This document shows, piece by piece, positions 37,201 to 50,069 of a DNA stretch of 64,000 nucleotides. Each line of letters opens with the position of its first letter. The stretch's first letter is position 1. The translations under genes and the position numbers were made by a program. Origin of the DNA: Coffea arabica (taxonomy: Eukaryota; Streptophyta; Magnoliopsida; Gentianales; Rubiaceae); contig NC_092322.1 of the NCBI RefSeq assembly GCF_036785885.1, forward strand, positions 18,622,466-18,686,465. Direction: 5' to 3'. Below the pieces are notes generated by a model, which saw only the letters and a program-made list of their open reading frames with translations, searched no databases and was not told the DNA's origin.

Positions 37201-39339
37201 TATGTTTAGAGATAGTAGTGAATAGTTTGATGGTATATTTGAAAGGGGCTGCTGATTGAATGACTAATTGTGTCCATATTGTGTTTACTGGCATGACAAT
37301 TGTGAATTGAATTGATCAAGCAGGTGGCATTATTGAGAAACCAAAATAAGTTCAATTACTCATCCCATCATCCACGGGGCTAATTCGTCTTCTGGTGAAG
37401 TTAGGCAGTCAGGTCATCTACTTTGTCGGTTTCCCGGTTTATCAAGTTGATTTTGATGGGCAAAACGAATGTGATGTGATATGACACGACAACCACGTAT
37501 GGTGTCTCGTGTACGGTTTGAGTTAAATACCCACATATATTTGGGTAATCTAGAATCACATTATTGTTGACTCGTAAAAAGTAAAAACCACTGAGCTGAG
37601 CCAAGGTTCAGTGGCCCACAAAAAAGGGTTGAGTTATAGTTGGGGCCGGGGTTCCGACCCACATACGTTGAAAAAAAAAAAAATTTCTAAGAGAGGTACC
37701 AAATCATCCTTTTGGTTTAGCTAGTATTTTATACTTACTAGTCTTTTATACACAGTTTCTTTAGGTTTCTTTCTCTTAACATTAAGATTTCCTCTACATT
37801 AAGATAGATTAGATTATAAAAATGTCGTTATCGTACAAAAAAAAAACTTGTAAAACTAGTTTTTTAATGAGGAAAAGAGCAAACAAATATATATATATAT
37901 TCATATATATCGGCAAAGTGACAATATATATATATTAGCAGATCTAAATATAAATCATATATACAAAATTTAGTGTTCAAATTTGAAATGAGATAATGTA
38001 GTATACATCCAGATCTGTGTATACACTGATAGTATAGGAAAGATATTTATATATGTGATAAATATTTTATACATTATATACATTAGCAGATCTAAGTATA
38101 AATAATATATACAAAATTTAGTTTTCATATTTGAAACAAGATAATGTAGCATACATCCAGATCTATGCATACTATTATTCTTCAGTTTTGATCTACTTTA
38201 TCCTTTAGAGGTTTTTTTTTTTCTTTTTCTTTTTGCTTTCCTATTGGTTTCAAATACTTTTAACTAAATATCGGAGTACTCTGCACCGACATAAAATTTT
38301 TCTCAACTGTAGTGATAGGAATGAATCTTTCTAGAATATCTGCCACATGTGGTGGTCAAGTGGTAGGCTCAAAACGCTCATTTCAAAACGCTCATTTTAT
38401 AAAGAAATGGAGAGCACTGTTTGATTTGGATGGTCAACAATGGCGATTCAAGTTGACTTGAGGTCAATCCAATGAAACAATTATTGTCGGTTGGAGTCTT
38501 GGACCAGACCATGGCTAACTTTTTTGGTTTTTTTCCTTTGCTGGTTCTAATTAATACATTGTATATGAGAGGGCTGCAAAACCACGTATTAACACATTAA
38601 TAGGTGGATGGTTGATTTGGGATGAGAACCTTTAGTTGACCTTAATCCTATATTTTATAGATTTAAGTTCAGCTTGAAAGCTCCTTCTCTTGTTTTTTTA
38701 ACCGGAAAAAAAAAATTTTGGCAACAATTTACTAAAAAATTACTCAAGCCTTATCAAGTCAATAACTTAATTGAATCATAAGTGTTGTTAAGTCCAATTG
38801 AATCTTTTCAAAATTTGAATTTAAATCACCGCAAACTATCTTATTTGTTAAGGGCTCAACTTAATCTCTGGGGATGTTTTTCTTTTTCTTTAATTGTTTT
38901 TTTCATTCAATTGTGGAAGTAATTGAGGGTTCTATCAGAACCCGCAACCTTAAAATTCATAGGTAGTAGGTTTGAAGTAAAAGAGAGAAAATTGATAGGA
39001 GTTGAATAAACACATTCTTCAAATCCTCATTTTTCTTGGATACAAGAGAAATAAATAATTTCCATGCAATTGAAAGTCAAATCTATGATTTTTTTTCCCT
39101 GTTAGCAAAACAATTATTTCCAGGGCTTCACTTTTGCTCATGGTAATGCAACATAAATATTAGTATTCTAAATGGTAATATATTCACCACATGTAATAAG
39201 TTTAACACTCGTAAAAGTAGTAAAAAAAATATAAAAAATAAAAAACTTATATGTTATGAAGAATAAAATTTTACAAAAATTGAAAGATAATAATGTGTAT
39301 ACTTATATATGCGTATGCATTTGTAGAGAGAGAGATATA

Positions 39340-39374
<35 letters not shown>

Positions 39375-42309
39375 TGTTTAAATTGATCTGAGCTTGGATG
39401 ATGTATGGTACTGGAATTACAAAAGGTTCTTAAGATGATGAGTATTTCATGAAACTTGACGTTTTCTGCCAAGAACAAAAATGATGCCACCTATCATTTT
39501 AGTACAACTAATTCAATAATATAATTTTAAGGGTTAATTGCAATTTTTCCCTATACTATCACGGATAGTACTAAGATCCTAAACTATCAATCTTAGCATT
39601 TGAGTAGACTTTATGCAATATTTATAACACATTGCTTAAATTGATTGAATATCAGTAAATTTTGATAGTTGCTTTATAATTAAAAATCTTCGGTATCCCT
39701 AAATTGTAGAACAAAAATTACAGTGAACAAATGTATGCTGAAATCTTATTTACCAAATAGTAAACAAAAATATAATTCAACTGACTTGAAAAATGTGTCA
39801 CCAAATGAAGGGATAAGGTACTAAATTGTTAAAATTGATTTGTTTTTGATACAAAGTAGAAATAGTAAAGCGTGGTTTGCTTTAGCAGAATTGGCCGAGA
39901 AAAGGGTTGCTGTACTACCAAAAGCGTGATGCAGTGTCTCTATGATATGACATGGGCTAGGTCAATTTTTACCCATTTATTTCTTGCTTACATACAAATT
40001 CGACAGAAGTTGGTTTAGACAAATATTCTTGTCTTTTTTTGGCACAAAGCACACATGACAAAAGGCTACTTAGGTTTATATCGTCTGTAATACTGTAAAT
40101 TTTGTCCACTAAAGTGTATAAAATTCAGAGGACGAATGATAATATTTAGTGGTTATATAACCGGTCCACTTTCTCTTTTTGAATTGCATATTTGATCCCA
40201 TTAGGATTCAAAAATAGAAAAAAACCCCTGTGCCAATGTTAAACTAGTAATTCCAAGAATGTCTTGTCTAAAAAAAATGAAATTTTTTTTCTATCTGTGA
40301 TGTGTGGTGAATTAAATTACCCGATTAACCTTTAAAATGCTAATGTCAATTGATTCAGCACTAAACATTGCATCTTTTCCTCTCTTACCATTCTTAATTA
40401 TCAATAAAACAACCTTTTTCATATTTTTTTTCTAGTGCTGAATCAAGCTAGTAACATCTTATATTCACACCATTTTGCACACATGCAGATGAGGGAGATC
40501 ACTAGCAACAGCAAATCAGTAGTATTCACAGGCCACTCAGTTGGAGGAACTGTTGCCTCTCTTTCAGCTCTATGGTTCCTCTCATGTCTCCAATCACTTC
40601 CCTCCTCCTTTTCTGTGATTTGTGTTACTTTTGGCTCACCTATGCTAGGAAATGAATCACTTTCCAAAGCCATCCTCCAAGAAAGATGGGGAGGAAACTT
40701 TCTCCATGTTGTTGCACAACATGATATTGTACCAAGGCTGCTATTTGCTCCCTCAGATTCATTGTTTCCGTATTTATGTTCTTTCTTTCCTTTTTGGCAT
40801 TCATCCATGTCAAATCCATCTTTCAAGCAGCTTTTGGCACAATGCCCTGATGAAATGCAAGCTCAATTTCTTCATATTGTTCTGAATTCTCTTGAAGCAT
40901 TATCAGCAGGAGGTCTAAATTCTGGCCAGGGGAACTTATTTTGGCCATTTGGGAGCTATATTTTCTGTACTAGCAAGGGGTCCATCTGTTTGGATAATGC
41001 AGTATCTGTCATCAAAATGCTACACCTGATGTTAGCAAAGAGTTCTCCCAGTTCTAGCATTGAGGATCATCTTAACTATGAGAATTATGTGGGCCAAGTT
41101 TATTGGCAAATTCTGAGCAGTAAGAACTTCCAGGAAGACGATTTACCTGATTCAAGCTATGAAGTTGGGATTGCACTGGCATTACAATCATCAGACATAA
41201 CTCCTTGTGTAAGACTTTCATCAGACAGATTCTGCTTCTCATTCATACTAGTCTAAGTTGATCTCTTAGGTACAACTCCACAGCTGCTGCTATTTCTGAC
41301 CATTCAGTAATTGTAGGTTTTTCTACTTCATCTAACCAATTCAATCAAAATGGTTAAAATAAAAGTTCAAGAATTGAGTCGTCGGACAGAAGTTTTAAGT
41401 GCATAATGTTGTAAATCTATTATTTTGCTTGAAATGTTTTGATAATAATATGAACATTCTTATGGGTTTAATTTTTTGCTCTCAAAACAGGAAGCAGTTT
41501 CTGGACCAGCAAAAGATTGCCTGAAATTGGCAAAGCAAATGGGTCGCACACCCAGCCTCAACAGTGCCAATCTTGCAATTGCTTTGTCTAAGATCACACC
41601 ACTCAGAGCACAAATTGAATGGTACAAAGTAACATGCGATGATTCTGATGATCAAATGGGATATTATGATTCATTCAAGCGAAGAGGTGCTTCAAAGAAA
41701 AATTCCAAAATCAACATGAATAGGCATAAGCTTGCCAGGTTTTGGGATGATGTGATATCAATGTTAGAGCACAATCAACTACCTCATGATTTTCACAAGA
41801 GATCAAAATGGGTAAATGCTTCTCAGTTCTACAAACTCTTAGTTGAGCCATTGGATATTGCAGAATACTACAGATCTGGGGAGCATTTGAAGAAGGGTCA
41901 CTACATGGAGCACGGGAGGGAGAGGAGGTATAAAATCTTCGACAAGTGGTGGAGGGACAGAAAGGTTGAGGGAAATCCTGGTAATTCAAGGAGCAAGTTT
42001 GCAAGTTTGACTCAAGATTCGTGCTTCTGGGCTAGAGTAGAGGAGGCAAGAGACTGGTTGAATCGTGTTAGAAGTGAAGGCGATACAAGGACACAATCTT
42101 TGTTGTGGGAGAATATTGAAAAATTTGATCAGTATGCGAGAGGAATGGTTGACAGAAAAGAGGTGTCTATAGATGTTTTAGCTAAAAATTCAAGCTACAA
42201 TTTGTTTGTAGAAGAATGGAAAGATTTGAAATCTCAGCTGCAGCTGTTCCCACCTCATTTTCCCAGTTTACTCGATGGGGGAGGAAGTAGCTCATTGACT
42301 ATATTGTAG
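34214..42309 (+). CDS. PAD4: PAD4, lipase-like immune regulator of the EDS1 family
   Basis: Spliced gene, 629 aa: exons 34214-34233, 34362-34692, 40489-41208, 41491-42309, all GT..AG and in frame. The N-terminal lipase-like domain has the nucleophile elbow GHSVG (Ser134), FGSP (165-168) and HVVAQHDIVPR (Asp196). WPFGSYIFC, GSICLDNAVSV and the EP-domain signature EPLDIAEYY (476-484) are PAD4 wording rather than SAG101 or EDS1. PAD4 pairs with EDS1 through its lipase-like and EP domains, with helper NLRs of the ADR1 type, to drive TIR-NLR and basal immunity; hydrolase activity is not required. It is longer than the Arabidopsis protein (about 540 aa), mainly from an insert after the Asp196 block. 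The first exon encodes only MEAEAS plus part of a Ser codon. The start has G at +4 and fits the family's N terminus. ATG 34378 is the alternative. Confidence 0.93.
37935..38175. repeat. 148-bp period tandem duplication in PAD4 intron 2
   Basis: TTAGCAGATCTAA...TATAC, then CATCCAGATCT, occurs at 37935-38030 and 38083-38175. The copies share roughly 95 bp with a few substitutions, and a diverged AT-rich spacer lies between them. Confidence 0.75.
39337..39373. repeat. (ATT)n microsatellite
   Basis: About twelve ATT units in PAD4 intron 2. Confidence 0.9.
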
Positions 42310-43226
42310 GGAAGTGAAAGAACTCAAAGAAAGTTTCTTGACACCATGAAATTATGCAAACCTTTTCTGCTACACATATATAGGAAGGGTAGCTCACTTA
42401 TGAATAAAAGGTTGTGACTTGTGATCGTAGAACAGGATTGATGACATTACAAAGCTTTATGTATGAGGGTTATTCTTTAGTTCTATTCTTCTAGTTACAT
42501 GGAAACTAGGTGTCCAATGCTGCAGCTGCTTCAGAAGAAAGAAAGATGGATTATCCATTAATAACGACTTTGCCATGTATATATATGTTAAACCTCTCAT
42601 TATCTATAATACTTCTAATAGGTCTCTCTCTTAAACCATAATCATGGTTCAGTCTTGCAAAGCTAATGGAACGGTGGTTTCAATGGGATTTGAGTGGTTT
42701 TTTTTCCCCTAGTAGGAGAGAGGTGGGATTAAGAAAGAGGGAGAGGGATGGGAGGAATGGGATTTGAGTTAATAATCTAACTGATGTAGCTAAGAATCAG
42801 ATTGAATTACTCTGGATAAGAAAGGAAATGTGCGCAGAAATGAAGGAAGAAGAAAAAAGTTTAACTCGCAAAGAAAGGAGACAGTTCCATCCACTAGCAA
42901 CTTCATTTCAAAAAATGCACATGCCCTCAGCTATCCTTTCTACTGCTTCCTATACTCATCTTACAAGCAGAAACAAACAAAAGCAGATAAAAACCCTGAT
43001 GAGCAGGCACTCTAGTTGATTCCCCAAGAAATGTCAATTAGAATGAAACGCAACTTTACATGAATAAATAGGCAAGAAAACAGTGAAGTATTTGATACAG
43101 CCATTATGTAGCAGAACGACCTCATTCAGACATAATTAAGCCAATTACTAACTAACTAATCCCCACTTGTTAGATAGAACCTTGTACTCAAGTATTTTAA
43201 GTTCTGGAAATTTTTCCACTAGGAAA
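42310..43226. other. PAD4 3' region and intergenic DNA
   Basis: Contains the PAD4 3' untranslated sequence with the AATAAA signal at 42403. Beyond that are purine-rich stretches and no recognisable gene. Confidence 0.5.
42403..42408 (+). terminator. PAD4 polyadenylation signal candidate
   Basis: AATAAA 94 bp after the stop codon, followed by GT-rich sequence (GGTTGTGACTTGTGATC). Distance and context suit a plant near-upstream element. Confidence 0.55.
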
Positions 43227-44310
43227 TCAGCATCCACCAAATTTTGCATTCTCATCTCCAGCATTTGCCCACTGCACCATCCATTCCACCATAGGTTCAT
43301 TCTTTCTCTTAACTAATTGTCTCTCCAGCATAGCTATAGGTTGAACCTTCATCTTCCCCTCTTCATCTACTTTAGGGAAGACAAAATGGAACTCCCTTTT
43401 TTCCATTGTCATCTTGAGTTTTGAAACATGAAAAACTGGATCAATTTCAGAATTTTAAGGCAACTTTAACTTATAAGATACTGAGCCACTCTTCTCTATG
43501 ATTTCATAAGGTCCACGGTGCTTTGCAGGTAACTTGAGGTTCTTTCCCGAGGCCAAAGTTGATTGCTTGTGAAGTTGCAACCTCAGATACATGCATTCTC
43601 CCACTTCAAAATCTCTTTTTGATCCTGTACAATCAGCATGCTACTTTCTTGCTTGAGCATGAACTAAATAATTAAGTCCTCTACTCTATCTCCTGTCTCC
43701 TATGCAAATAGTCCTCTACTGGCCAGATTATTCGGTTGGAATAGCCTACTAACCAATTGTGGAGCTTTGGATGTATAAAATGCTCCAAAAGAGGACATTT
43801 TAAGACAAGCGTGCTAGGTAGAATTGTACTACCATTCTGCCAATGATAATCATTGGGCAAAGCTTTTAGTTTCTACATCCATACTTCTCAAGTACATCTC
43901 CAAGTATGGGCTTACTCTCTCACTGGGTACACTAAGGATGATAAGCCATATTCAGCTGCAATTCAGACCTAAGAAGCTTGAAAAATTCTTTCCAGAATTG
44001 GCTACTGAGAATCTTATCTTTTTTGAATGCCATATTTTACAAAATTCATGCAGTTTACCAACATTATCTAGGAATAGCTTAATTTACAATAAGAGCTGTA
44101 AATGGATGACCTAAACCTATGAAATGACTAGGGAGTATATCAACCACTACCACAATGACATTTTTCTTCTCAAAAGTTGGAAAACTTTCTACAAATTCCA
44201 TGGTCACATGACCCCAAGAATATTCAGGTATAGACAAGGGTTGTAGCAGTCCAGGGCATGCCACATTCTCATGTTTAGACCTCCTGCAACTGTCATATTT
44301 CTAAGTTATC
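43227..44310 (-). pseudogene. Ty3/gypsy integrase remnant
   Basis: On the minus strand, degenerate frames follow the order of a plant Ty3/gypsy integrase. A zinc-binding tail reads CRRSKHENVACPGLLQPLSI near 44290-44230. The catalytic core start has VTMEFVESFP and VVVVDILPSHFI (44200-44120, equivalent to ISMDFI..LPKS and LVVVDRLTKYAHFI). A weak match to the YHP.TDGQTE block lies around 43930. The C-terminal stretch FEVGECMYLRLQ...HRGPYEIIEKSGSVSYKL is followed by VFHVSKLK, near 43600-43430. Stops and frameshifts disrupt it. No LTRs were found at its sides, so it is an isolated fragment. Confidence 0.75.
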
Positions 44311-46751
44311 AACCATAAAAGGATAGAATAGTGATTCGTGTAGTTCTAAGCACACAAGTGTCATGGTGGCATTAACATCACAGATCAAGATTCATATCTT
44401 ATTCATTTACATGGTTAACATGAGCAAGCTCATAAAGAGAATGATGCCATAATTATTAGTATTGAGTACTCAACCAAGCAAATAATCCTGCTAGGGAGGG
44501 CATTGAGATGCTTAGCCATGCCATCCTAACTCACATAGTTCACAATTTAACATAGTGGAACTTAGATCTTTTCTGAGTGTTCATGACCAGTAGAACATGC
44601 TTTGGTTCATGTTTCTAACCACAAAAATGCACACACAGAAATCCTTTTCAGAATATGCCTCTTACTGGATTTGCTCAAACTGAAAAATCACACAAAAGAG
44701 TCTTACATGGCCCATTTGTATGTTTAAATAAGTTTCCAGCAAAGGTTGATAGAATCGAAAATAGGTTTAATCAAGGTTCTCTCACAAAAATTTACTTAAC
44801 AGACAGAAGATGAGCCATTATCCTTTTGTGTGAGTTCTCAAATGTGGAGCTTAAACATGCCTTTGTTCTTGAGCTTCTAAATCTTCTACACATTAGGTTC
44901 AAAATTACTTTACAATGACATGACAATCATGTTTAAACTTGCTATCTTAAACGCTTACTCTACCAGTGATCATGGTCTTCATTTATAAATTTACAAAATC
45001 CTTAAGCAGGGGTGTTATTGGAAGATCATTTGACAATTTTTTAAGAAAAATACATTTAAAAGATGAGTTAAACTTACTGAAGTTACTTTTATAGTAATGT
45101 GCAAATCTTACAAAAACCATAACAGAGTAGTTAATTTCTTGACAAACAAAAACTAGTTAGTAACTATTTAATAGACACTTTACCTTATAAAATTTCTCTA
45201 AAATCATAATGAAATATTGTCAAATCAGATGGATTTATATAATTTGGAGATATTCAGAGAAAGTTGTATATCACAATTGTTTCCTTTTGAGAAACAGAAA
45301 ATAGCCATCACTAGCTAAAACATTTGCTTGTCTCTAATAAAAGACACACATTGAGTTGCAGTGAAGATCCACGAACCACACAAAATAATTTAGTTTGCGC
45401 TAAAATTATTGCACCCCTTAACGCCCCAGCTCCTCTAGTGGTATAAACTGAAGTAGAACTCTCCCAAGGGAAGAAAGCATGGACAATTTTCTCATTTTTG
45501 TTAAAAAAAAAATATGGTTGACAAGATAATGAGCTAAGAAAAACACGACATGAGAAAGTCCTGGACTGCAAAAAAGCTCTCTCATTGCACAACCAATGTT
45601 ACACTGGATGTGAAACAATACACATGAAACAAATTAGTTACTGTCACAGTATCAACAGAAGCAAATAATGTATTGGAATTGAGTAGCAAGAGCTGTTTGC
45701 TGCAGTACACCAAATTCCTACAAAAGCAGCTCCTATAAGATTCTCTTTTGCAACATTAATTTGGTTGACCGCAACCACTGCTCCCCTAATTTTAAGCCTG
45801 TTTGTCTTGCTCTCCAAAGTCAAAACTGAGCTTTTTGATAATAAGTTGAAGGTATAGCCAAGACCCATGTGTAGCCAAGGTAAGAAGATGACATCAAACA
45901 ACCAACTTTTGGTTTGTTGCTATCCAAAAGGTGATGCCCAAGCACAGGTGATCCATAAGTTACAAGAACCTACACATCATCATACATTCTGAGAAACTCC
46001 ACTACAAGTGAATTTCATGCCAAAAGAAAAAACGTGCGTGTAGCATCCAAATAGCAAATGATACCAAATAACACAAAGGTTTTTACTCAATGGAATTCAT
46101 TTGTGAACATTACCACTTACTCACATCAAAAAGATCTATATTTCATTGTTCACTTCAAAAAATGTTTTACTATTTTGTTCCTGAAAATTCTAAAAGGAAA
46201 AAGGAAAGAAAAATCCATTTTTAGTCTCCTCAATTATGCTGATATAAGCTTTAGTTAAAAGTGTTCGCATGCTATGTCTTCTAACTTTTTCTAAAATATT
46301 CTATCCAATCAGGTCATTCAGCAATTTTTTTTTTTTTTAATCTTGGACAACAGAACTGGTTGCCGTTCTATTCCCCAAGTCTTAGACTAGCAATTCAAGC
46401 AAAGCCTAAACTACTTGGGCTTAAGAATGGAGAATGCTAGCCCATGGGCTAACAAAGCTGCCAACAGACAAAAATATAATGCTTCAAAGCAATGCAGGTA
46501 GACTCACTTCAGGCAAATTTCAAGGCAGAACTAATAATATTAAACAACGAAGGTATTAGCAAACCCCAAAACTTAGAAAGCCAACCAGATTTTCTAAAGC
46601 CATCAGAAAAGAAGTGCAAAAGCTACTGAAGCAAGTCAACAAGTGCGATGATATGTGCAACCCCATTTTCTTGAGAACATATAGAAACTAAGCAAACGTA
46701 CCTGAAACCTCAACCAAGCAAACATACCCCATTTTCTGGTATCATGCTTAT
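44311..46751. other. Intergenic DNA, no gene recognised
   Basis: AT-rich DNA between the gypsy remnant and PPD2, including the PPD2 3' untranslated region at its right edge. The longest frames (45311-45901, minus) contain no domain I recognise. A T run lies at 46327-46338. Confidence 0.45.
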
Positions 46752-49713
46752 TCATGTTGAAGGTGCAACATCAAAAGAATGAAGAACTTGTTCCAGAATC
46801 ATTCGTTTATCCTTGTCAAGAGGGACCTCTAATCCATCAGAGTGAGAAATATTCAAAAGGTAAAGCTTTTTCGATGCTACAAATGCAGCAGAAAATATCC
46901 TCTTCATTCCACCCCTTGTGCTATCAACTTTGTACTCAATCTCATACACTTGAAGGCCTTCCTTGTTTGATCTCTCTGAAACTGATATAAACTGAGCTTC
47001 CTTTGTACTTTCCTTCGCCCAAAAAAAAAAAGGCTTAGCTTCAATCTAATGTTCAAGTATCTACAGATACATGCATTCTTATATCTGAAACCAGTAGGAA
47101 GTTTCAGCACCACATATTAGCATGGCTGAACATGCTGCAGTGATGGCAGCATAGGAAAAAATGCAGTGTCACTCAAAAGTCTGATTTATGCTGATTTATT
47201 ATGCAAGAGATAAGCATTTAGAAGGATCAGCCACAAAATTAAGGGGAATGTGTTCATTTTATGAGAACAAGTGTTATTTTGATCTATATTACAAATGCTG
47301 CTATATGATCCAATCATTGTGGAGCAAAAAGAAATCTCCTTTTTTTAATTGAGCTATCATTGGAAATAATAGTTAAATGAACAAGGTTTAGTTAGAGAAT
47401 TTTGGAGTTTCCTGTTGCTGGTAATTGAAGATGAACTAGATCTCGTAAAATTTTTGGACCAGATTTACAGCAGACACTTGTCACTTCCAAATAATTTCAA
47501 GGACACAAACATGAACCATATCTTTAATCTTCAGAGGAAAAAAAGAACTACTCCTAATTATCAAACAGCCCATACTACCATTTGACAACAATTGTGCAAT
47601 GTCTTTGAAAAGAATATTCAACAAGAGCTTTGGACAAGGATTTAATGCCTTTAAATTGTTAGAAACTACTGATACATGAAGTTGTTTAGACTCCCAAAAC
47701 CAGATTGGTGCAAATGGATTATTCACATCCTTCCTTTATTTTGTTTTCATTTTCATGATGAAACATGATTTGTCAACACAACAACTGACTCTTCTTGTCT
47801 GTGCTTCTCCACATTTACCATTTATTATTGAAATTCTGTTTCTCAACCAGTGGCTGCATTCATATAAGAGTTCAAGCATTCACCTTGTAGCATGAACTCC
47901 TTTCTGATTTTTGAAGAAGTTTATACCAGCAGATTTTACTTCGAAAAAATCCATTTAGTAAACATTTCTTTTTCTTCTATAAGTTAATGTTTCAGATGGA
48001 AAATGTTCAAATAGTTAAAAAGCACACCAAAGAAAGAGCTTCTTCATATCAAGAAGGAACCGCAACTTTCAGCTTCATGCCAGTTGCTCCAGGAAAAACA
48101 CATAAGATTGACTATTGTATCTAGTAAAACCCATAAGGGATCAAAGAATTTTTGCATAGAATTGGGAAACAATTATTCCATACTGGTATTAAAAAGAAAA
48201 AAAATCAGATAAAATCTTCAAAATGAGTGTCTTAAACTAGCCAAGACTAAGGTGGTAATCACTCAACATATTCAATCTCTGTCCTCATCTTTCTTTGGTA
48301 TCAGTTTCCTAATCCTATTGAATACTAGTTGATTAACTTTCCAATCTTTCTTATAGGTTTCTCTCAATCACATTTCTATCTAACATTAAACTGTTTATTT
48401 GCCAACATAATTTCCCATGGGCAATACAGGCCATAATTATAACTTCAACCATTACTTCAACTGTTTGCAGACTTGGACACCTACCAAAATAGATTTCCAA
48501 AATTCATAAAACTGCTGTTCCATTTTCATGACAGGTGACCCTTCATATCCAACATTTTCATGACAGATGACTAATCATATCCAACATTTCTCAAACTTCG
48601 TATCTTTGCCTTAAGACTTAGGCAAATCCATTTGAACTGCAATAAACTCTCCACTTCAGAAGATCTAATTTCTACTCCAAATGCCCATCAGCAGCCACTT
48701 TCTTTCTCAATGGGCAACAGAAAATCAGAAAAGCACTATCACTACTCTGAGTCTCTGACCTAGAAACATGTCAGGAGCTTAATACTGACAGGGCAAGGCA
48801 TGTAATAAATCAACTTCAACTACCCGTATAGTACACAATCACACACTCTGCAGATTTAGGGACCTGGACCACCGTAAATCACCACTATTTGCGGCTATTA
48901 ACCGCTCTGATGAACCAAATAATTTTCCCATGCTGTGCAGGAGCCCACCAAACCGTGTTTGGATGCACACCTTGTGCCATTTTTTGTGCTATCAGTGTTT
49001 TTGTTTCTTCCAATTAGACACTTTTTCAAATAATCCCTCCAGCAAATTTCTTGTCACCGATGCATTTCCTTCTTCCATTCCATCAGACCAGTCCAAAGAA
49101 ACTAAATTGTTATAAATCCACAAATCCAAGTAAGCACTCAAAAAATACCAGCAAATTTCTAGCTGTCTTAAAGAAAACCAGTAATTCAAGTGAGAAATAA
49201 ACAGACCTTGCGCCTTTCGGCTTCAATGAGCTTGTCTGCCACAAACTGCGGAGTGCCAAAATCTCTAAGGCTTGAAATTCGAACAGGGATGACAACAATC
49301 CCAACATTGTTAGACCCTTTATTTGCCTCCTCAAACAGAACAGTCGCCCCAGCTTTCTCTACCTTAATCCAAGAAGAGGGCCTGAGGAGAGTGAAGCCCT
49401 CTTTAGAATCAGTATATCTTTCCAGTGTCAACACTTGATTAGCCATGGCCATAGACAAGCTTCTAGAAAAAGGGTCGCTACATACCAGTAAGGAGGAAAT
49501 GCTCAATAAAACTCTCCTGCCCAAGAAAACAACTGAACTGAAGTCATTGCTCGCGTGAGAACGACATGGAGAAGCAGAATTTGAAGAGAAAAAGAGGGAT
49601 GCAGATGGAGTTGCTGCTGATCTTGTAGGAGAAGGGGATGAGGCTATCGTGAGATTCTGAATGTGGCTGGAGTTGGAGAAGGGAAAGGTAAGACCATGCA
49701 CCAGCATTGTCAT
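46752..49713 (-). CDS. PPD2: PsbP-domain protein 2-like, chloroplast thylakoid lumen
   Basis: Two exons, 255 aa: 49713-49207 and 47012-46752, GT..AG, phase 0. The intron is 2194 bp; its acceptor GCGAAG follows a T-rich tract. The first 95 residues or so are rich in Ser, Pro and Thr with few acidic residues, as in a chloroplast transit peptide. The PsbP fold then starts at LERYTDSKEGFTLL and continues through SSWIKVEKAGATVLFEE, VGIVVIPVRI and FGTPQFVADKLIEAERRK. Exon 2 supplies STKEAQFISVSERS, YEIEYKVDSTRGG, and ends LEQVLHSFDVAPST. The wording matches the PPD2 branch of the PsbP family rather than PsbP itself or PPL1/PPL2. PsbP paralogues are lumenal proteins; the specific role of PPD2 is poorly known. 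ATG 49713 is used; a second in-frame ATG lies two codons on. Confidence 0.85.
47013..49206 (-). other. PPD2 intron
   Basis: A 2194-bp intron. It includes a 32-bp tandem repeat near 48522-48585 (TTTTCATGACAGRTGAC then TCATATCCAACA, twice). No transposon or internal gene was recognised. Confidence 0.7.
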
Positions 49714-49756
49714 TAGTGGTGGGATGGAGAGGATGTCTACCAAATGCCAGAATCAT

Positions 49757-49766
49757 AATATATAGA
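49757..49766 (-). promoter_or_regulatory. TATA-like element of PPD2
   Basis: On the minus strand the sequence CTCTATATATTATG lies 44-54 bp upstream of the PPD2 start codon, directly at the outer edge of the neighbouring transposon's inverted repeat. If it is the TATA box, the leader is very short and the upstream promoter elements would be transposon DNA. Confidence 0.45.
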
Positions 49767-49976
49767 GTGAATGGTCACTCAGCTATTCAAAATGGCACCC
49801 TTTGCCGTCAAACCTTTTTTTGTGGTAAAAAAGATCACTAAACTCACATAAACCAGCAGAGTCATTTTATCGATTTTTAACGATGTCTCGTCCAGTTACA
49901 AGGGTCCTTGAGTTGTACGAATTTTCTAATAGGGGCAAAAATGTCCAAAAATTTATTGGGACAAGTGAACCTATAG
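49767..49976 (+). repeat. Left terminal inverted repeat of the Pack element
   Basis: 210 bp, alignable over its whole length with the reverse complement of 51150-51391. The tip is 54 bp from the PPD2 start codon. Confidence 0.85.
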
Positions 49977-50069
49977 AAGCTCTCATCAAAATCAAAATCA
50001 TTACCAATTCCCCTAAACCTTTGCAGTTCCAACAGCCCCATCTCCGGCTCCTTTCCCCTCTGCTCCTTG

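Larger units (their letters stand above)
34693..40488 (+). other. PAD4 intron 2, 5.8 kb
   Basis: Placed by protein continuity: FQNQ at the donor (CAG|GTTTGC) and MREITSNSKSVVFTGHS after the acceptor (ATGCAG|ATG). The region contains an AT-rich tandem duplication (37935-38175), an (ATT)n run, repeated ATTGATAG near 35655-35705 and many A/T runs. No transposon with defined ends and no second gene was seen. Confidence 0.75.

Noticed and set aside
40435..40488. Extending PAD4 exon 3 leftwards to the start of the open frame
   Set aside because: The phase from exon 2 requires the acceptor at 40487-40488; that gives FQNQ|MREITSNSKSVVFTGHS, which matches PAD4, while the extra residues do not.
41711..42004. 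Antisense ORFs within PAD4 exons (also 40443-40826)
   Set aside because: Shadow frames opposite a well-supported coding exon.
43824..44114. Plus-strand 96-codon ORF in the gypsy remnant
   Set aside because: Antisense to the integrase fragment, with no similarity of its own.
45311..45901. Minus-strand ORFs of 66-93 codons between PAD4 and PPD2
   Set aside because: Different overlapping frames, no recognisable domain, no splice logic linking them.
49714..49743. Starting PPD2 at 49743
   Set aside because: That codon is TTG on the minus strand. The first ATG is at 49713.
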